A stretch of DNA of 64,000 bases, taken from JAXGXQ01 sp040772685 (GTDB lineage Bacteria; Bacillota; Clostridia; Saccharofermentanales; UBA5734). The position numbers were made by a program, and so were the translations under genes. Below the pieces are notes generated by a model. That model was not told where the DNA came from, did not search any database, and was given only the letters and a program-made list of their open reading frames with translations. Below, piece by piece: positions 9,243 through 17,700 of this stretch (within the stretch, counting starts at the first letter, position 1; each line of letters begins with the position of its first letter). The DNA lies in contig JAXGXQ010000001.1 in NCBI GenBank assembly GCA_040772685.1, positions 676,646 through 740,645 of the forward strand, given 5' to 3'.

Positions 9243-10259
9243 TTATAACCGGGGAATTTCGTTAATCAACTCGGGAATTATCTCGAACAGGTCACCGACT
9301 ATAGCAATATCTGCCAACTGCATCATTGGTGTATCCGTTTGCTTGTCGATCGCGATTATCAGGTCACAAGCCTGCATACCGACTAAATGCTGGATCTGCC
9401 CGGAAATACCGCAGGCTACGTAAACCTTGGTTTGCACGGTTTGGCCTGTTTGGCCGATCTGATGCGTATAAGGAATCCAGCCGGCATCAACAGCAGCGCG
9501 GCTGGCTCCAACAGCGCCGCCGACACGGTCGGCTAAACGCTGCAGAAGTTTGAAACCTTCTGGCCCGCCCACACCCCGGCCTCCGGAAATTATGATTCGG
9601 GCATCAGCGAGGTTAATTGCGGAATCACTGCTGTGTACTGTCTCCAGTATGTGTTTACGCAGAATAAAGTCGAGCGGCTGCAGTTTTTCGATCAGCAGGC
9701 GGCCGCTGCGGGAAGTGTCTGGTTCCGGCGCCTTCATAACCCTTGGTCTGACTGTGGCCAGTTGCGGACGGTGGTTGGTGCAGCGGATTGTCGCCAGGAT
9801 ATTACCGCCGAAAGCCGGTCTGGTTTGCAATAGATCGCCATTATCACGATCAATATCGAGTTGCGTACAGTCTGCGGTCAAGCCGCATTCGGCTAAAACC
9901 GCAACCCGCGGAATCAGCGCGCGGCCGCGAGTGGTGGCACCGGTAATGATTATCTCCGGCTTATATTTATCAATCAGCCTAACCAGCACGTTGGCTTCGA
10001 TCTCGTCCTGAAAATCTGCCAGGGCAGCATCAACAACGCTGATTACGGTATCCGCGCCGGCGGCGTACAGCGAATCAGGCTGCACACCGGTTTCCGGTCC
10101 CATCAGCAAAACCCAAACCTCTGAACCGCGGATATCGGCGAGCCGACGGGCAGCGCCGATCAGTTCATAGGTTACAGGCTGAATTTTAGCCGCTGTAAGC
10201 TCGGCGGTTACCCAGACATTTTTGTAAAGTGACTTGTCAGTTTCGTTAATAATCAGCAT
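9243..10259 (-). CDS. etfA: electron transfer flavoprotein, alpha subunit
   Basis: This is a 338-residue EtfA. The C-terminal FAD domain is clear: SGGRGVGGPEGFKLLQRLA, AVGASRAAVDAGW, HQIGQTGQTVQTKVYVACGISGQIQHL and IAIDKQTDTPMMQLADIAIVGD. The N-terminal part (MGPETGVQPDSLYAAGADTVISV) is the usual alpha/beta half. EtfA with EtfB takes electrons from flavin dehydrogenases or NADH. It directly follows etfB (12-base gap) and sits between a MetF-like reductase and fhs, so the pair probably serves the folate C1 pathway rather than butyrate formation; no acyl-CoA dehydrogenase is nearby. Confidence 0.95.
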   Translation of the reverse strand: MLIINETDKSLYKNVWVTAELTAAKIQPVTYELIGAARRLADIRGSEVWVLLMGPETGVQPDSLYAAGADTVISVVDAALADFQDEIEANVLVRLIDKYKPEIIITGATTRGRALIPRVAVLAECGLTADCTQLDIDRDNGDLLQTRPAFGGNILATIRCTNHRPQLATVRPRVMKAPEPDTSRSGRLLIEKLQPLDFILRKHILETVHSSDSAINLADARIIISGGRGVGGPEGFKLLQRLADRVGGAVGASRAAVDAGWIPYTHQIGQTGQTVQTKVYVACGISGQIQHLVGMQACDLIIAIDKQTDTPMMQLADIAIVGDLFEIIPELINEIPRL

Positions 10260-10271
10260 CTTTCACCTCAC

Positions 10272-11060
10272 TCAAAGCACACTGCGCAAACGCAGTTCCC
10301 GCACCAGTTTACGGGCTGTTTCCTGTGCAGTTCCGGTCAAGACAAGCGTCGCGCTGTCACGCTGTGGCGGCGGCTGCGTTTTGACCACCCGGGTCGGCGA
10401 ACCATGTAAACCGATCTTCCCTGCATCAGCGCCGATATCCGCCGGCTGCCAGATCGGAATATCTGATTTTTCAGCTTTCAGCCGGCCGCGCAAAGTAGGC
10501 ACGCGAGGGACGTTGATTCCTTTGAGTACAGTCAGAACCGCCGGGAATTCCAAAGCACAGACATCGTGGCCATCTTCATGCATACGCTTTACAGTTACGG
10601 AGTCTTCAGCAGCGTCTTCCAGAGCCATGACACAGGTTGCCTGCTGCCAGCCAAGGTGGGCGGCAATACCGGGCCCCACCTGCGCGGTGTCACCGTCAAT
10701 AGCCTGCTTGCCGCAGATAACCAGATCAACCTCGCCAATTCTGCTGATGGCTTTAGACAATACATAGCTCGTCGCCCAGGTGTCGGAGCCGCCAAAAGCT
10801 CGGTCACTGAGCAGAACAGCACGGTCCACTCCTACGGAAATCGCTTCCTTCAGCGCCTGCAGCGCTTTTTCCGGGCCCATGGATATCGCGATAACTTCGC
10901 CGCCTAACTTCTCCCGCAGTCGAACGGCGGTTTCCAGGGCATAAATGTCAAAAGGATTCAAAATGGCATTAACGCCTTCCCGCACAATCCGCTTGGTTTC
11001 CGGGTCGATCTTGGCATCGTTCGACGCCGGCACTTGCTTAATGCAAACAACTGTTTTCAT
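10272..11060 (-). CDS. etfB: electron transfer flavoprotein, beta subunit
   Basis: The ATG at 11060 has GAGGAG upstream and gives 262 residues starting MKTVVCIKQVPASNDAKID, the family's usual N-terminus. The motifs LNPFDIYALETAVRLREK, DRAFGGSDTWATSYVLSKAI and ICGKQAIDGDTAQVGPGIA are present; this last stretch is well conserved in the clostridial Etf pairs that are known to bifurcate electrons, although bifurcation cannot be proved from it. It lies 10 bases downstream of the MetF-like gene and 12 bases upstream of etfA, so the three are probably made as one transcript and may form one complex. Confidence 0.95.
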   Translation of the reverse strand: MKTVVCIKQVPASNDAKIDPETKRIVREGVNAILNPFDIYALETAVRLREKLGGEVIAISMGPEKALQALKEAISVGVDRAVLLSDRAFGGSDTWATSYVLSKAISRIGEVDLVICGKQAIDGDTAQVGPGIAAHLGWQQATCVMALEDAAEDSVTVKRMHEDGHDVCALEFPAVLTVLKGINVPRVPTLRGRLKAEKSDIPIWQPADIGADAGKIGLHGSPTRVVKTQPPPQRDSATLVLTGTAQETARKLVRELRLRSVL

Positions 11061-11070
11061 TGCGCTCTCC

Positions 11071-11868
11071 TCAGCCCCATGTACCTTCAACTAAGTGATA
11101 CTGGGTTTTAAAACCGAGTATCGAAAGGTAAATCCCTGCCTGAGGGTAAATCCGTTGAAGCTGTCTTAAAGTAGCAAGCGGATCGAAGGCAGTATTTTCC
11201 GGAATCGGGTAGCCAACCGCGTCCGACAGCAGGTGCAGCTTTTTGCTCATCCAGGCCTCAATAATTACCGGCAGATCCGGGTAACGAACCAATAGACGGT
11301 CAACTACTGCGTTCTGTTCAATCAAGGGTTGGGTGATAATAAACTCCGCACCGGCGGCCAGCTTGTTTTCCAGCTTCCTGAACTCATGTTCCTCCGGCTC
11401 ATAGGGATTGAAGGCGGCGCCGATGTGGAATACACCGGGGTACTGCTCTTTGACGTAACGGATCAACTCAACCGAAGTCACAGTTTCACTGCCAATAGCG
11501 CCTATATCAGCCGGCTGCAAGCGGGGCAGCCTGTCGGAACCGTCACCGGAAATAATCAACAATTCAAAAATACTGTTTTGCTGACAGAAGTCCAGAATCT
11601 CGTGCAGGTTTTCTTTGGTATGAAAGGTATTGAGATGAATCATTACCTGACCGGGCCGGCACTTAAGCCCAAGTTCGGCGATCATTTCATGCCCTTGAAA
11701 AGCCAGGTTGCCCATGGCGTTATCGGTCAGGCAGGCAACATAGCCACTGGCCATAACCCGTTCAAATTTGCTGGCAAAGAGTTCAAGATCCGCCAGCAGT
11801 TTTTCGGTATCCTGTTTCGTTGGCAAAATTTCGACATGATAGATTTTGTTTTTGATTTCCTGGTGCAT
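11071..11868 (-). CDS. methylenetetrahydrofolate reductase, MetF-like, short form
   Basis: This protein of about 265 residues resembles the flavin-binding MetF barrel: VEILPTK with its acidic pair near the N-terminus, LIISGDGSDRLPRLQPADIG where MetF has its GD motif, FHIGAAFNPYEP, and KLAAGAEFIITQPLI, matching the MetF phrase for FAD/folate binding. The start at 11868 has AAGGCGG at suitable distance; the frame is open to 11895. Members reduce 5,10-methylene-THF to 5-methyl-THF. No MetV-type zinc partner gene is seen. With etfB and etfA directly downstream and the methyltransferase upstream, an Etf-fed reductase is the natural reading, but that is inference. Confidence 0.82.
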   Translation of the reverse strand: MHQEIKNKIYHVEILPTKQDTEKLLADLELFASKFERVMASGYVACLTDNAMGNLAFQGHEMIAELGLKCRPGQVMIHLNTFHTKENLHEILDFCQQNSIFELLIISGDGSDRLPRLQPADIGAIGSETVTSVELIRYVKEQYPGVFHIGAAFNPYEPEEHEFRKLENKLAAGAEFIITQPLIEQNAVVDRLLVRYPDLPVIIEAWMSKKLHLLSDAVGYPIPENTAFDPLATLRQLQRIYPQAGIYLSILGFKTQYHLVEGTWG

Positions 11869-11964
11869 ATACCACTTCCGCCTTTCCCCGGGCATACTTC
11901 AATAAAGCCCCGGCTTGCCTGGGTTAACAAGCAGCGTTGCCCTCAGCTGTTATTTATATAAAAA

Positions 11965-12765
11965 TCAGAGTTCGAGTTCGCCTGCGCGGAATCTGGTGAG
12001 ATAATTCATGCAAAAATCATCTGTCCCCAGCAACGCCTCGGTGGCGTAAAGGAACGTCATCAGCTTTTTATCGAGCGGATCAAGTATGGCTCCATCCATG
12101 CCGACGGTCATCGCCGCCACCAGGAACGCCTGGTTCATTACTTTTCGGGCCGGGATACCAAAGGAAATATTGCTCAGGCCGCAGGCAATGTGCGCCTCCG
12201 GATATTCCTCCTTAACCCGACGGATTGTCTCGAGCGCGACAACACCATAATGCGAGCCGGTGCCAATCGGCCGGATCATCGGATCGATGAAAATATCGTC
12301 CAGAGCGACACCGGATTTGGTTAATATCGCGATCAGAGTATCAGCGATCTTAACCCGTTGATCCGCAGTTTCCGGCATACCGGTATCATCCATACAAAGA
12401 GCGATTACAGCGGCCTTATGTTCAGTTATCAAGGGCAAAACAGCGTCAAACCTTGCTTTCTCCCCTGTAATCGAATTAATGATCGGCTTGCCGTTACGGT
12501 TTGTTTCCAGGCCAACCCGCAAAGCTGCAGGGTTAGGTGAATCTATAGCAAAGGGCACAGCCAGTTCGGCCTGGATTGTTTCAATCAGCCATTTAAGTAT
12601 TTCCGGCTCCTGCTCCAGAAACATGCCGGCATTAACGTCAAGAAAGCAGGCTCCGGCTTCTGCCTGGCGCCTGGCCAAATCCAGAATGGCAGCTTCGTCA
12701 CGCGCCTCCATGGCTGGACGAACCGCTTTCAAGGTGCTGTTTAATTTCTCACCAATAATGATCAT
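11965..12765 (-). CDS. methyl-THF:corrinoid protein methyltransferase (pterin-binding family)
   Basis: This 266-residue protein starts MIIIGEKLNS and has the pterin-binding (DHPS-like) barrel marks of AcsE/MtgA-type methyltransferases: GACFLDVNAGM, PFAIDSPNPAALRVGLE, PIINSITGEK, ALCMDDTGMPET, DPMIRPIGT and CGLSNISFGIPARK. These enzymes pass the methyl group of 5-methyl-THF to a cobalamin protein, or in reverse load methyl groups on THF. It is the first gene of the one-carbon operon, with AAGGAGGAG ahead of the ATG. No corrinoid protein is coded next to it; the UroD-type methyltransferase at 32 kb is a possible partner at a distance. Confidence 0.88.
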   Translation of the reverse strand: MIIIGEKLNSTLKAVRPAMEARDEAAILDLARRQAEAGACFLDVNAGMFLEQEPEILKWLIETIQAELAVPFAIDSPNPAALRVGLETNRNGKPIINSITGEKARFDAVLPLITEHKAAVIALCMDDTGMPETADQRVKIADTLIAILTKSGVALDDIFIDPMIRPIGTGSHYGVVALETIRRVKEEYPEAHIACGLSNISFGIPARKVMNQAFLVAAMTVGMDGAILDPLDKKLMTFLYATEALLGTDDFCMNYLTRFRAGELEL

Positions 12766-13179
12766 TTATGCTCCTCCTTGAAGACGCGTTGTGCCGCCTT
12801 CAATCTAGACTTCAGAAAACAGGAAGTTTCTGAATTGGATTTGCTTTTATCTTAATTGTTAAGTGCTATTCAAGCAACAAAACCACGCATTTTGCACAAA
12901 AGAATACCAGAATTTAAAATTTATTCGCATATCAGCGTTGGCAAAAAATTTTGCAGTTGTAAATGCAGAATCAGCAAGCTGCTAATAAACTCAAAAAATT
13001 ATTAAGTTTTATCATATTTGTGCCACAATTGCTTGTTACACTGCTTTACAAGAATCCTTCCTTCCACACAATCATCAACAGAAAAGGCGCCCCCGCACAG
13101 GCGCCTTTTTTGTCGTTCAATTTCTGGGGATATCGGCTTGCAATTAAGTTCTGCGCGGCTGTCGTTTTTCGCTTCGGCC
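12766..13179. other. intergenic region upstream of the one-carbon operon
   Basis: About 400 bases between the methyltransferase start and the small gene at 13180. It is A+T-rich from 12790 to 13060 and should hold the operon's promoter on the minus strand, but no convincing -35/-10 pair stands out. The only clear element is the hairpin at 13082-13111. No coding frame here has a ribosome site worth proposing. Confidence 0.6.
13082..13111. terminator. Rho-independent terminator, usable on both strands
   Basis: The arms AAGGCGCC and GGCGCCTT enclose an 8-base loop and are flanked by T6 on the plus strand and TTTTC on the minus strand. It lies just after the small minus-strand gene ending at 13180 and shields the one-carbon operon from it. 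Confidence 0.85.
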
Positions 13180-13419
13180 TCACCCGTCAGTATCGACAAG
13201 CCCCGGCTTCAGCTTGGCTGCTTCTTCATTTGTCAATACATCAACAAAGGAAGTGCGCATCAGGTTTTCCGCGTCGCAATCCTGGGCATAAAACCAATCA
13301 CGCACAGCTTTTTCTGTTTCTTCATCGGTTGCTAATGGAGCGTATGGATAGACGGCGATCACTTTCATTGTGACCCAGTCGCGGATACCTGCTTTCTTGT
13401 CTGAATCAAATTTTCTCAT
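13180..13419 (-). CDS. small hypothetical protein, 79 residues
   Basis: A consensus ribosome site (AGGAGG, 7 bases before the ATG) and a terminator soon after the stop support a real single-gene unit. The product begins MRKFDSDKKAGIRDWVT, continues with KVIAVYPYAPLATDEETEKAVRDW and ends in an Asp/Leu/Lys-rich segment. It has one Cys and no membrane segment or signal peptide. No family is recognised. It is divergent from the Ldh2-type dehydrogenase gene at 13684, so the two share an upstream region of about 260 bases. Confidence 0.7.
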   Translation of the reverse strand: MRKFDSDKKAGIRDWVTMKVIAVYPYAPLATDEETEKAVRDWFYAQDCDAENLMRTSFVDVLTNEEAAKLKPGLVDTDG

Positions 13420-13683
13420 TAGTGCCCTCCTTTTGGTTCAGTCAACCTGATAATTTTAATTTTGCAAAATATAACAAATATTTCCAGTGTTTAAAAAAAC
13501 CGGAGTTGTTTTGGTATATTGTACTCTCCCCGCTGTAATGAAAATATCACGCTTGTGACAGTTTGTACCGCAAAAATTGCAATTTTTCAGTCGCATGCAA
13601 TGGGAAAATCGTGTAAACTTGAGAGAAAGCCCGCAGATATTTGCAGGCTTGTTAAGTATAGTATAACTATCGGAGGAAAAAGC

Positions 13684-14751
13684 ATGTCAGAAATTATTGT
13701 TCAACCAGAAGCCGGCCGCCAGTTTTGCACTGAGGCGTTTATGGCGCTGAACGTACCCCAAAAAGACGCTGAGCTCGTTGCTGATAACCTTGTGGAAGCT
13801 GAATTACGCGGACTTAGCTCGCACGGGCTTTCCCGCACAATATTTTATGTCAACAAGCTGGCAGGCGGCGGTTTCAAACCCAATCCCGACATCAAAAAAG
13901 TCCAGGAGCGCACCTCCTCTGTTTTGTTCGATGCGGACAACTCCCTGGGCGCGGTTGCCGGTAAGCGGGCAATGCAGGCGTGTATTGAAAAGGCCAAACA
14001 GACAGGCATAGCTTGTGCCGCTGTCAATAACAGCAACCACTTTGGGATTGCTGCCTACTACACCATGATGGCGCTGGAACATGACATGATCGGCATCTCG
14101 ATGTGCAACAGCGTTGCCAAAATGAGCCTGTTTGGCGGTATTGACCCTGTTATCGGCACCAATCCGATCAGCATTGCCGTACCGGCTGGCAATCATTGGC
14201 CTTTGGTATTTGATGCTGCCACCAGTCATGTTGCCTTGGGTAAAATCATGGTTGCCGATATTGAAAATAAACAGATTCCGGAAAACTGGGCGATGGACAG
14301 CGAAGGTCACCTGACAACAGATCCCAAAGCAGCCTTGAAGGGGGCTTTACTGCCTTTCGGCGGCTACAAAGGTTCCGGCCTGGCGATCATGGTAGACGTC
14401 TTCACCGCTGTACTCAGTGGCGCTGAATTTGGCATGCATACGCAAGAACTGCGTTCCGACCCGGAAATCGGCCAGGGCGTCGGCTTCTGGTTCGGCGCGA
14501 TCGACATCGCAGCTTTCCAGGATCCGGCACATTTCAAAGCCCGGATGGATCAGATGATCGACGAATTCAAAGCAACCCGCAAGGCGCCGGACACGTCTGA
14601 AATCCTGATGCCGGGTGAACCTGAATTCGCGATTAAAGAAGGTCTGCTAAAAACCGGTTTCCGTATTGGCCCCGGTGTGCTCAGCAACCTGGTATCGATC
14701 CGTGACCGTTATAACCTGAAAACAAACCCGGAAGATTGGGTGCGAAACTAA
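13684..14751 (+). CDS. malate/L-lactate dehydrogenase family (Ldh2/ComC-type) oxidoreductase
   Basis: The ATG at 13684 follows GGAGGAAAAAGC and gives 355 residues; longer open frame upstream is unsupported. The family marks are ELRGLSSHGLSR (active-site His), AVNNSNHFGIAAYY, GTNPISIAVPAG, and LLPFGGYKGSGLAIMVD near 230. These NAD(P)-dependent enzymes reduce 2-oxo acids or cyclic imines (malate, sulfolactate, ureidoglycolate, delta1-piperideine-2-carboxylate); the substrate cannot be read from the sequence. A hairpin (13628-13650, AAGCC..GGCTT arms) sits in the leader and a terminator follows the stop. It appears to be a single-gene transcript. Confidence 0.88.
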   Translation: MSEIIVQPEAGRQFCTEAFMALNVPQKDAELVADNLVEAELRGLSSHGLSRTIFYVNKLAGGGFKPNPDIKKVQERTSSVLFDADNSLGAVAGKRAMQACIEKAKQTGIACAAVNNSNHFGIAAYYTMMALEHDMIGISMCNSVAKMSLFGGIDPVIGTNPISIAVPAGNHWPLVFDAATSHVALGKIMVADIENKQIPENWAMDSEGHLTTDPKAALKGALLPFGGYKGSGLAIMVDVFTAVLSGAEFGMHTQELRSDPEIGQGVGFWFGAIDIAAFQDPAHFKARMDQMIDEFKATRKAPDTSEILMPGEPEFAIKEGLLKTGFRIGPGVLSNLVSIRDRYNLKTNPEDWVRN

Positions 14752-14791
14752 AATAAACCCTCTATCACATAAATTGAAATTATCAGATAAA

Positions 14792-14823
14792 CACCGGTCC
14801 AGCATCAACTGGGCCGGTATTCT
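14792..14823 (+). terminator. terminator after the Ldh2-type gene
   Basis: ACCGGTCCAG and CTGGGCCGGT pair around a short loop (one T/G pair), followed by ATTCTTTT. It lies 40 bases past the dehydrogenase stop and ahead of the convergent TcdA-like gene. Confidence 0.75.
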
Positions 14824-14838
14824 TTTACGGTAACCGGG

Positions 14839-15765
14839 CTAGCAAGGCTTGGACTTTATGCCTGCCAGATCTTTAATCACTTCTCCGGCAATTATCAGGC
14901 CTGCCACAGAAGGCACAAAAGAAACACTGCCCGGAACCGAGCGTCGTTTGTTTCCAGTGCGAGCGGTATCAATATACTCTTGTGCCGGTGGTTGCGACTG
15001 TGGCATTTTGGTTTCGCAATGAACGCAAGGTTCTTCGCAGGAATAAACTACTTTCAGAGCCTTCACCTGGCGCTTACGCAACTCACGGCGCATTACCCTG
15101 GCCAGCGGGCACATGGTGGTTGCGTAGATATCCGCGACCTCCAGCCGTGTTGGGTCCAGCTTGTTGCCAGCGCCCATGCAGCTGATCACCCTGATGCCAG
15201 CCTTCTGCGCGTTGGTTATCAGATCGATTTTCGCCGAAACGGTGTCGATCGCGTCCACCAGATAATCAATCCTGCCGCCAGCGGATTCGTGAAAAGCTAA
15301 GACGTCTGCCCAGGTAATCTGGCGGCCGGGACCATCCGGCTGTGATACATCTGCACCGGCATCTGCAGCTGCAGCTGCATCTGCATCTGCCGCCGGCCTC
15401 GGACACTCCGCCTCTGTCGCTTCAATATCTGTTTCAGTGGTTTTGCCCGGCAGCGGCGGTGCCTGGTAAAAGCGCTGCCAAACAGTGACTTCAGCCTTTG
15501 GATTAATCGAGAGGATCCGTTCTTTCATCACTTCAACCTTAGAGCGTCCAATTGTTTCACGGGTGGCGTGCAGCTGGCGGTTAAGGTTCGTCAGGCAAAC
15601 CAGGTCATCGTCAACCAGCAAAAACTTGCCAACGCCGGAACGGACCAACCCTTCTACGGTAAAGCTGCCAACCCCGCCGACGCCGAAAACGGCAACGCGG
15701 CTCTGGCTTAATTTCGCTAACGCTTCACTGCCGAGCAGCAGCTCTGTTCTGGAAAATGCATGCAT
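14839..15765 (-). CDS. tcdA: tRNA threonylcarbamoyladenosine dehydratase-like E1/ThiF protein
   Basis: This is a 308-residue ThiF/MoeB/HesA-fold protein: RVAVFGVGGVGSFTVEGLVRSGVG (ATP-binding Gly-rich loop), LVDDDLVCLTNLNRQLHAT, DYLVDAIDTVSAKIDLI, and the later VSCMGAGNKLDPTRLEVADI typical of TcdA (CsdL). TcdA cyclises t6A to ct6A in tRNA using ATP. A 50-residue insert (about 120-170) replaces a short loop of the family; it is Ala/Asp-rich and encoded by a GCA/TCT-type triplet array, then returns to the family at ITWADVLAFHE. A CPLARVMRRELRKR stretch and a pair of Cys (EEPCVHCET) follow. Confidence 0.87.
   Translation of the reverse strand: MHAFSRTELLLGSEALAKLSQSRVAVFGVGGVGSFTVEGLVRSGVGKFLLVDDDLVCLTNLNRQLHATRETIGRSKVEVMKERILSINPKAEVTVWQRFYQAPPLPGKTTETDIEATEAECPRPAADADAAAAADAGADVSQPDGPGRQITWADVLAFHESAGGRIDYLVDAIDTVSAKIDLITNAQKAGIRVISCMGAGNKLDPTRLEVADIYATTMCPLARVMRRELRKRQVKALKVVYSCEEPCVHCETKMPQSQPPAQEYIDTARTGNKRRSVPGSVSFVPSVAGLIIAGEVIKDLAGIKSKPC
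15349..15393. repeat. triplet microsatellite inside the TcdA-like gene
   Basis: The hexamer-like units CATCTG and CAGCTG alternate in frame with the gene and code for an Ala/Asp run (ADADAAAAADAGAD). It is a simple-sequence tract that can gain or lose triplets without breaking the frame. Confidence 0.8.
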
Positions 15766-15978
15766 ATATTTATCCTTTGGCTATAATTTTTGGTTATTGC
15801 GGCATCGACATCCCGATTTGGGGAAAATGGTGCCCGGCAGCTATTGATAATTGAAATTCGTATTACGGTTAAAACGTTAAATATATTAACCGATCGGCTC
15901 ATTGCTGGCAAACTCGGGGAAATGTCGTAAAATAGATATGTTGCTTTCATTGAAAATGCACCAGAGGAGAAATTGACA

Positions 15979-17685
15979 ATGAAGAAAGACTATCCCTATT
16001 ACGAAACAACTGAATTTGCAGATTTACGCATAATGACAGAAAATGTCGCCCGCAAATACCCGAACAGGGTTGCAATTTCTTATAAAAAAAATCCACACGA
16101 TCAGGATACAATTAAATTAACCTATGCTGAAGCGCGAGAATATATTCGCAGCATAGGCACCGGATTAATTGCTTTGGGTTGCCGCGACCAGCACATTGCT
16201 CTGATTGGCGAAACATCCTGTGACTGGATCTGCACCTATTTCGCGTTGATGTCAATCGGCAGCGTTGTAGTGCCGATTGATAAGGATTTGCCGGCAGCTG
16301 AAATTGCAGATATCCTGGTAGCTGCAGAGTGCACAAAGGTAATTTACAGCGAAACTGTCGAAAGTAAAATCGAAACTGTCAAGGAAAAAGCACAGGCGCA
16401 GCTTACGGCAATCTGTATGGCTGGAGAATCGAAAACACCCGGTCACATGAATCTCGCCGCGATCGCGGCGGATGGCAAAGTCCGCTTGGAAGCCGGTGAC
16501 ACCAGTTACGACGATTATGAAATCGACCCCGACCGGCTAGCTTCAATAGTCTTCACTTCCGGGACAACGGGTAAAGGCAAAGGCGTCATGCTTTCGCAAA
16601 CCAATATAGCCAGCGACATGACCAACGGCATGTATCTGTTCGCAATAACACCTAAAACTATCGCTCTTCTGCCGCCTCATCATACCTTCGGTTCAACCGT
16701 AATTTTTGTTGGCCATTTTGCCCAGGGTTCGGAAATTTATATTTCCAGTGGTTTGCGCTACATCGCGACTGAGATCCGCGAACAACAACCCTCACATTTA
16801 ATTGTTGTACCACTGTTTTTAGAAAAGCTGCATCAGAAGCTGTGGCAGACAGTAAAAGAAAAAGGCAAAACTCAACAGCTCAAAAGCCTGTTTAAAATCA
16901 GCAATAATCTGCGAAAAATCGGCATCGATTTGCGCGGACCATTGTTCGGCAGCATTCGGGCAGCTTTTGGCGGCAAACTTGAAATGGTCATTAGCGGCGG
17001 CGCTGCCTTAAGACAGGATTTCATCGATACTTTCGATAGTATTGGCATCACAGTCCTGAACGGCTACGGCATAACCGAATGTTCCCCCCTGGTTTCCTGT
17101 AACCGCAATGAGTACCAAAAGAAAGGCAGCGTAGGCATGCCGATCCTGGAAGAAAAAATCAAAATCGTCTCACCGAATGAAAAAGGTGAAGGCGAGATCT
17201 GCGTTAAAGGTCCAAATGTAATGCTTGGTTACTATAAGGATCCCGAAGCGACAGCGGCTGCGTTCAATGCTGAAGGCTACTTCCGCACCGGCGACTTTGG
17301 GCGTCTCGATGAAGACGGCTGGTTGTATATAACCGGCCGGCTTAAGAACCTGATTGTCTTCAGCAATGGCAAAAACGTCTATCCTGAAGAGCTGGAAGCC
17401 GGAATCGCAGCGATCCCTGGCGTTGAAGAAGTTGTGGTTTATGCTGGCGAAAGCCGTTCCCAGAAAAACCGCGAGGTAATCGTAGCCGACATTTTTCCGG
17501 ATTATGACTGGCTTGCGGCCAATGGCCTGGATGCACAGGAATACTTTGACGCTGAAATCCGCAAATATAACAGCAGCATCGTTTCATACAAGGCAATCGG
17601 CCAGGTTAAAATCCGCGAGACTGAATTTGAAAAAAATACGTCGCGCAAAATCGTCCGCTTCGCCATCAATAAACAGATTGAGTGA
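15979..17685 (+). CDS. AMP-forming acyl-CoA ligase (long-chain type)
   Basis: Start at the ATG 15979, eight bases after GAGGAGA, gives 568 residues. The adenylate-forming motifs are in order: SIVFTSGTTGKGKGVMLS (P-loop, near 180), VLNGYGITECSPLVS (A5, near 360), GYFRTGDFGRLDEDGWLYITGR (A7-A8, near 435) and the C-terminal lysine in NTSRKIVR. Long-chain acyl-CoA ligases activate fatty acids via acyl-AMP to acyl-CoA; the N-terminus (NVARKYPNRVAISYK) also fits the broader FadD/AAS group. It is alone on the plus strand between two minus-strand units and followed by a strong terminator. Confidence 0.9.
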   Translation: MKKDYPYYETTEFADLRIMTENVARKYPNRVAISYKKNPHDQDTIKLTYAEAREYIRSIGTGLIALGCRDQHIALIGETSCDWICTYFALMSIGSVVVPIDKDLPAAEIADILVAAECTKVIYSETVESKIETVKEKAQAQLTAICMAGESKTPGHMNLAAIAADGKVRLEAGDTSYDDYEIDPDRLASIVFTSGTTGKGKGVMLSQTNIASDMTNGMYLFAITPKTIALLPPHHTFGSTVIFVGHFAQGSEIYISSGLRYIATEIREQQPSHLIVVPLFLEKLHQKLWQTVKEKGKTQQLKSLFKISNNLRKIGIDLRGPLFGSIRAAFGGKLEMVISGGAALRQDFIDTFDSIGITVLNGYGITECSPLVSCNRNEYQKKGSVGMPILEEKIKIVSPNEKGEGEICVKGPNVMLGYYKDPEATAAAFNAEGYFRTGDFGRLDEDGWLYITGRLKNLIVFSNGKNVYPEELEAGIAAIPGVEEVVVYAGESRSQKNREVIVADIFPDYDWLAANGLDAQEYFDAEIRKYNSSIVSYKAIGQVKIRETEFEKNTSRKIVRFAINKQIE

Positions 17686-17700
17686 ATCAGTAACCGCAAA

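Noticed and set aside
5827..12765. Complete acetogenic Wood-Ljungdahl pathway
   Set aside because: No CO dehydrogenase, acetyl-CoA synthase or corrinoid protein genes are in the window; only the methyl branch is coded.
12963..13373. Plus-strand open frame in the region before the one-carbon operon
   Set aside because: It spans the bidirectional terminator and lies over the better-supported small minus-strand gene; no ribosome site.
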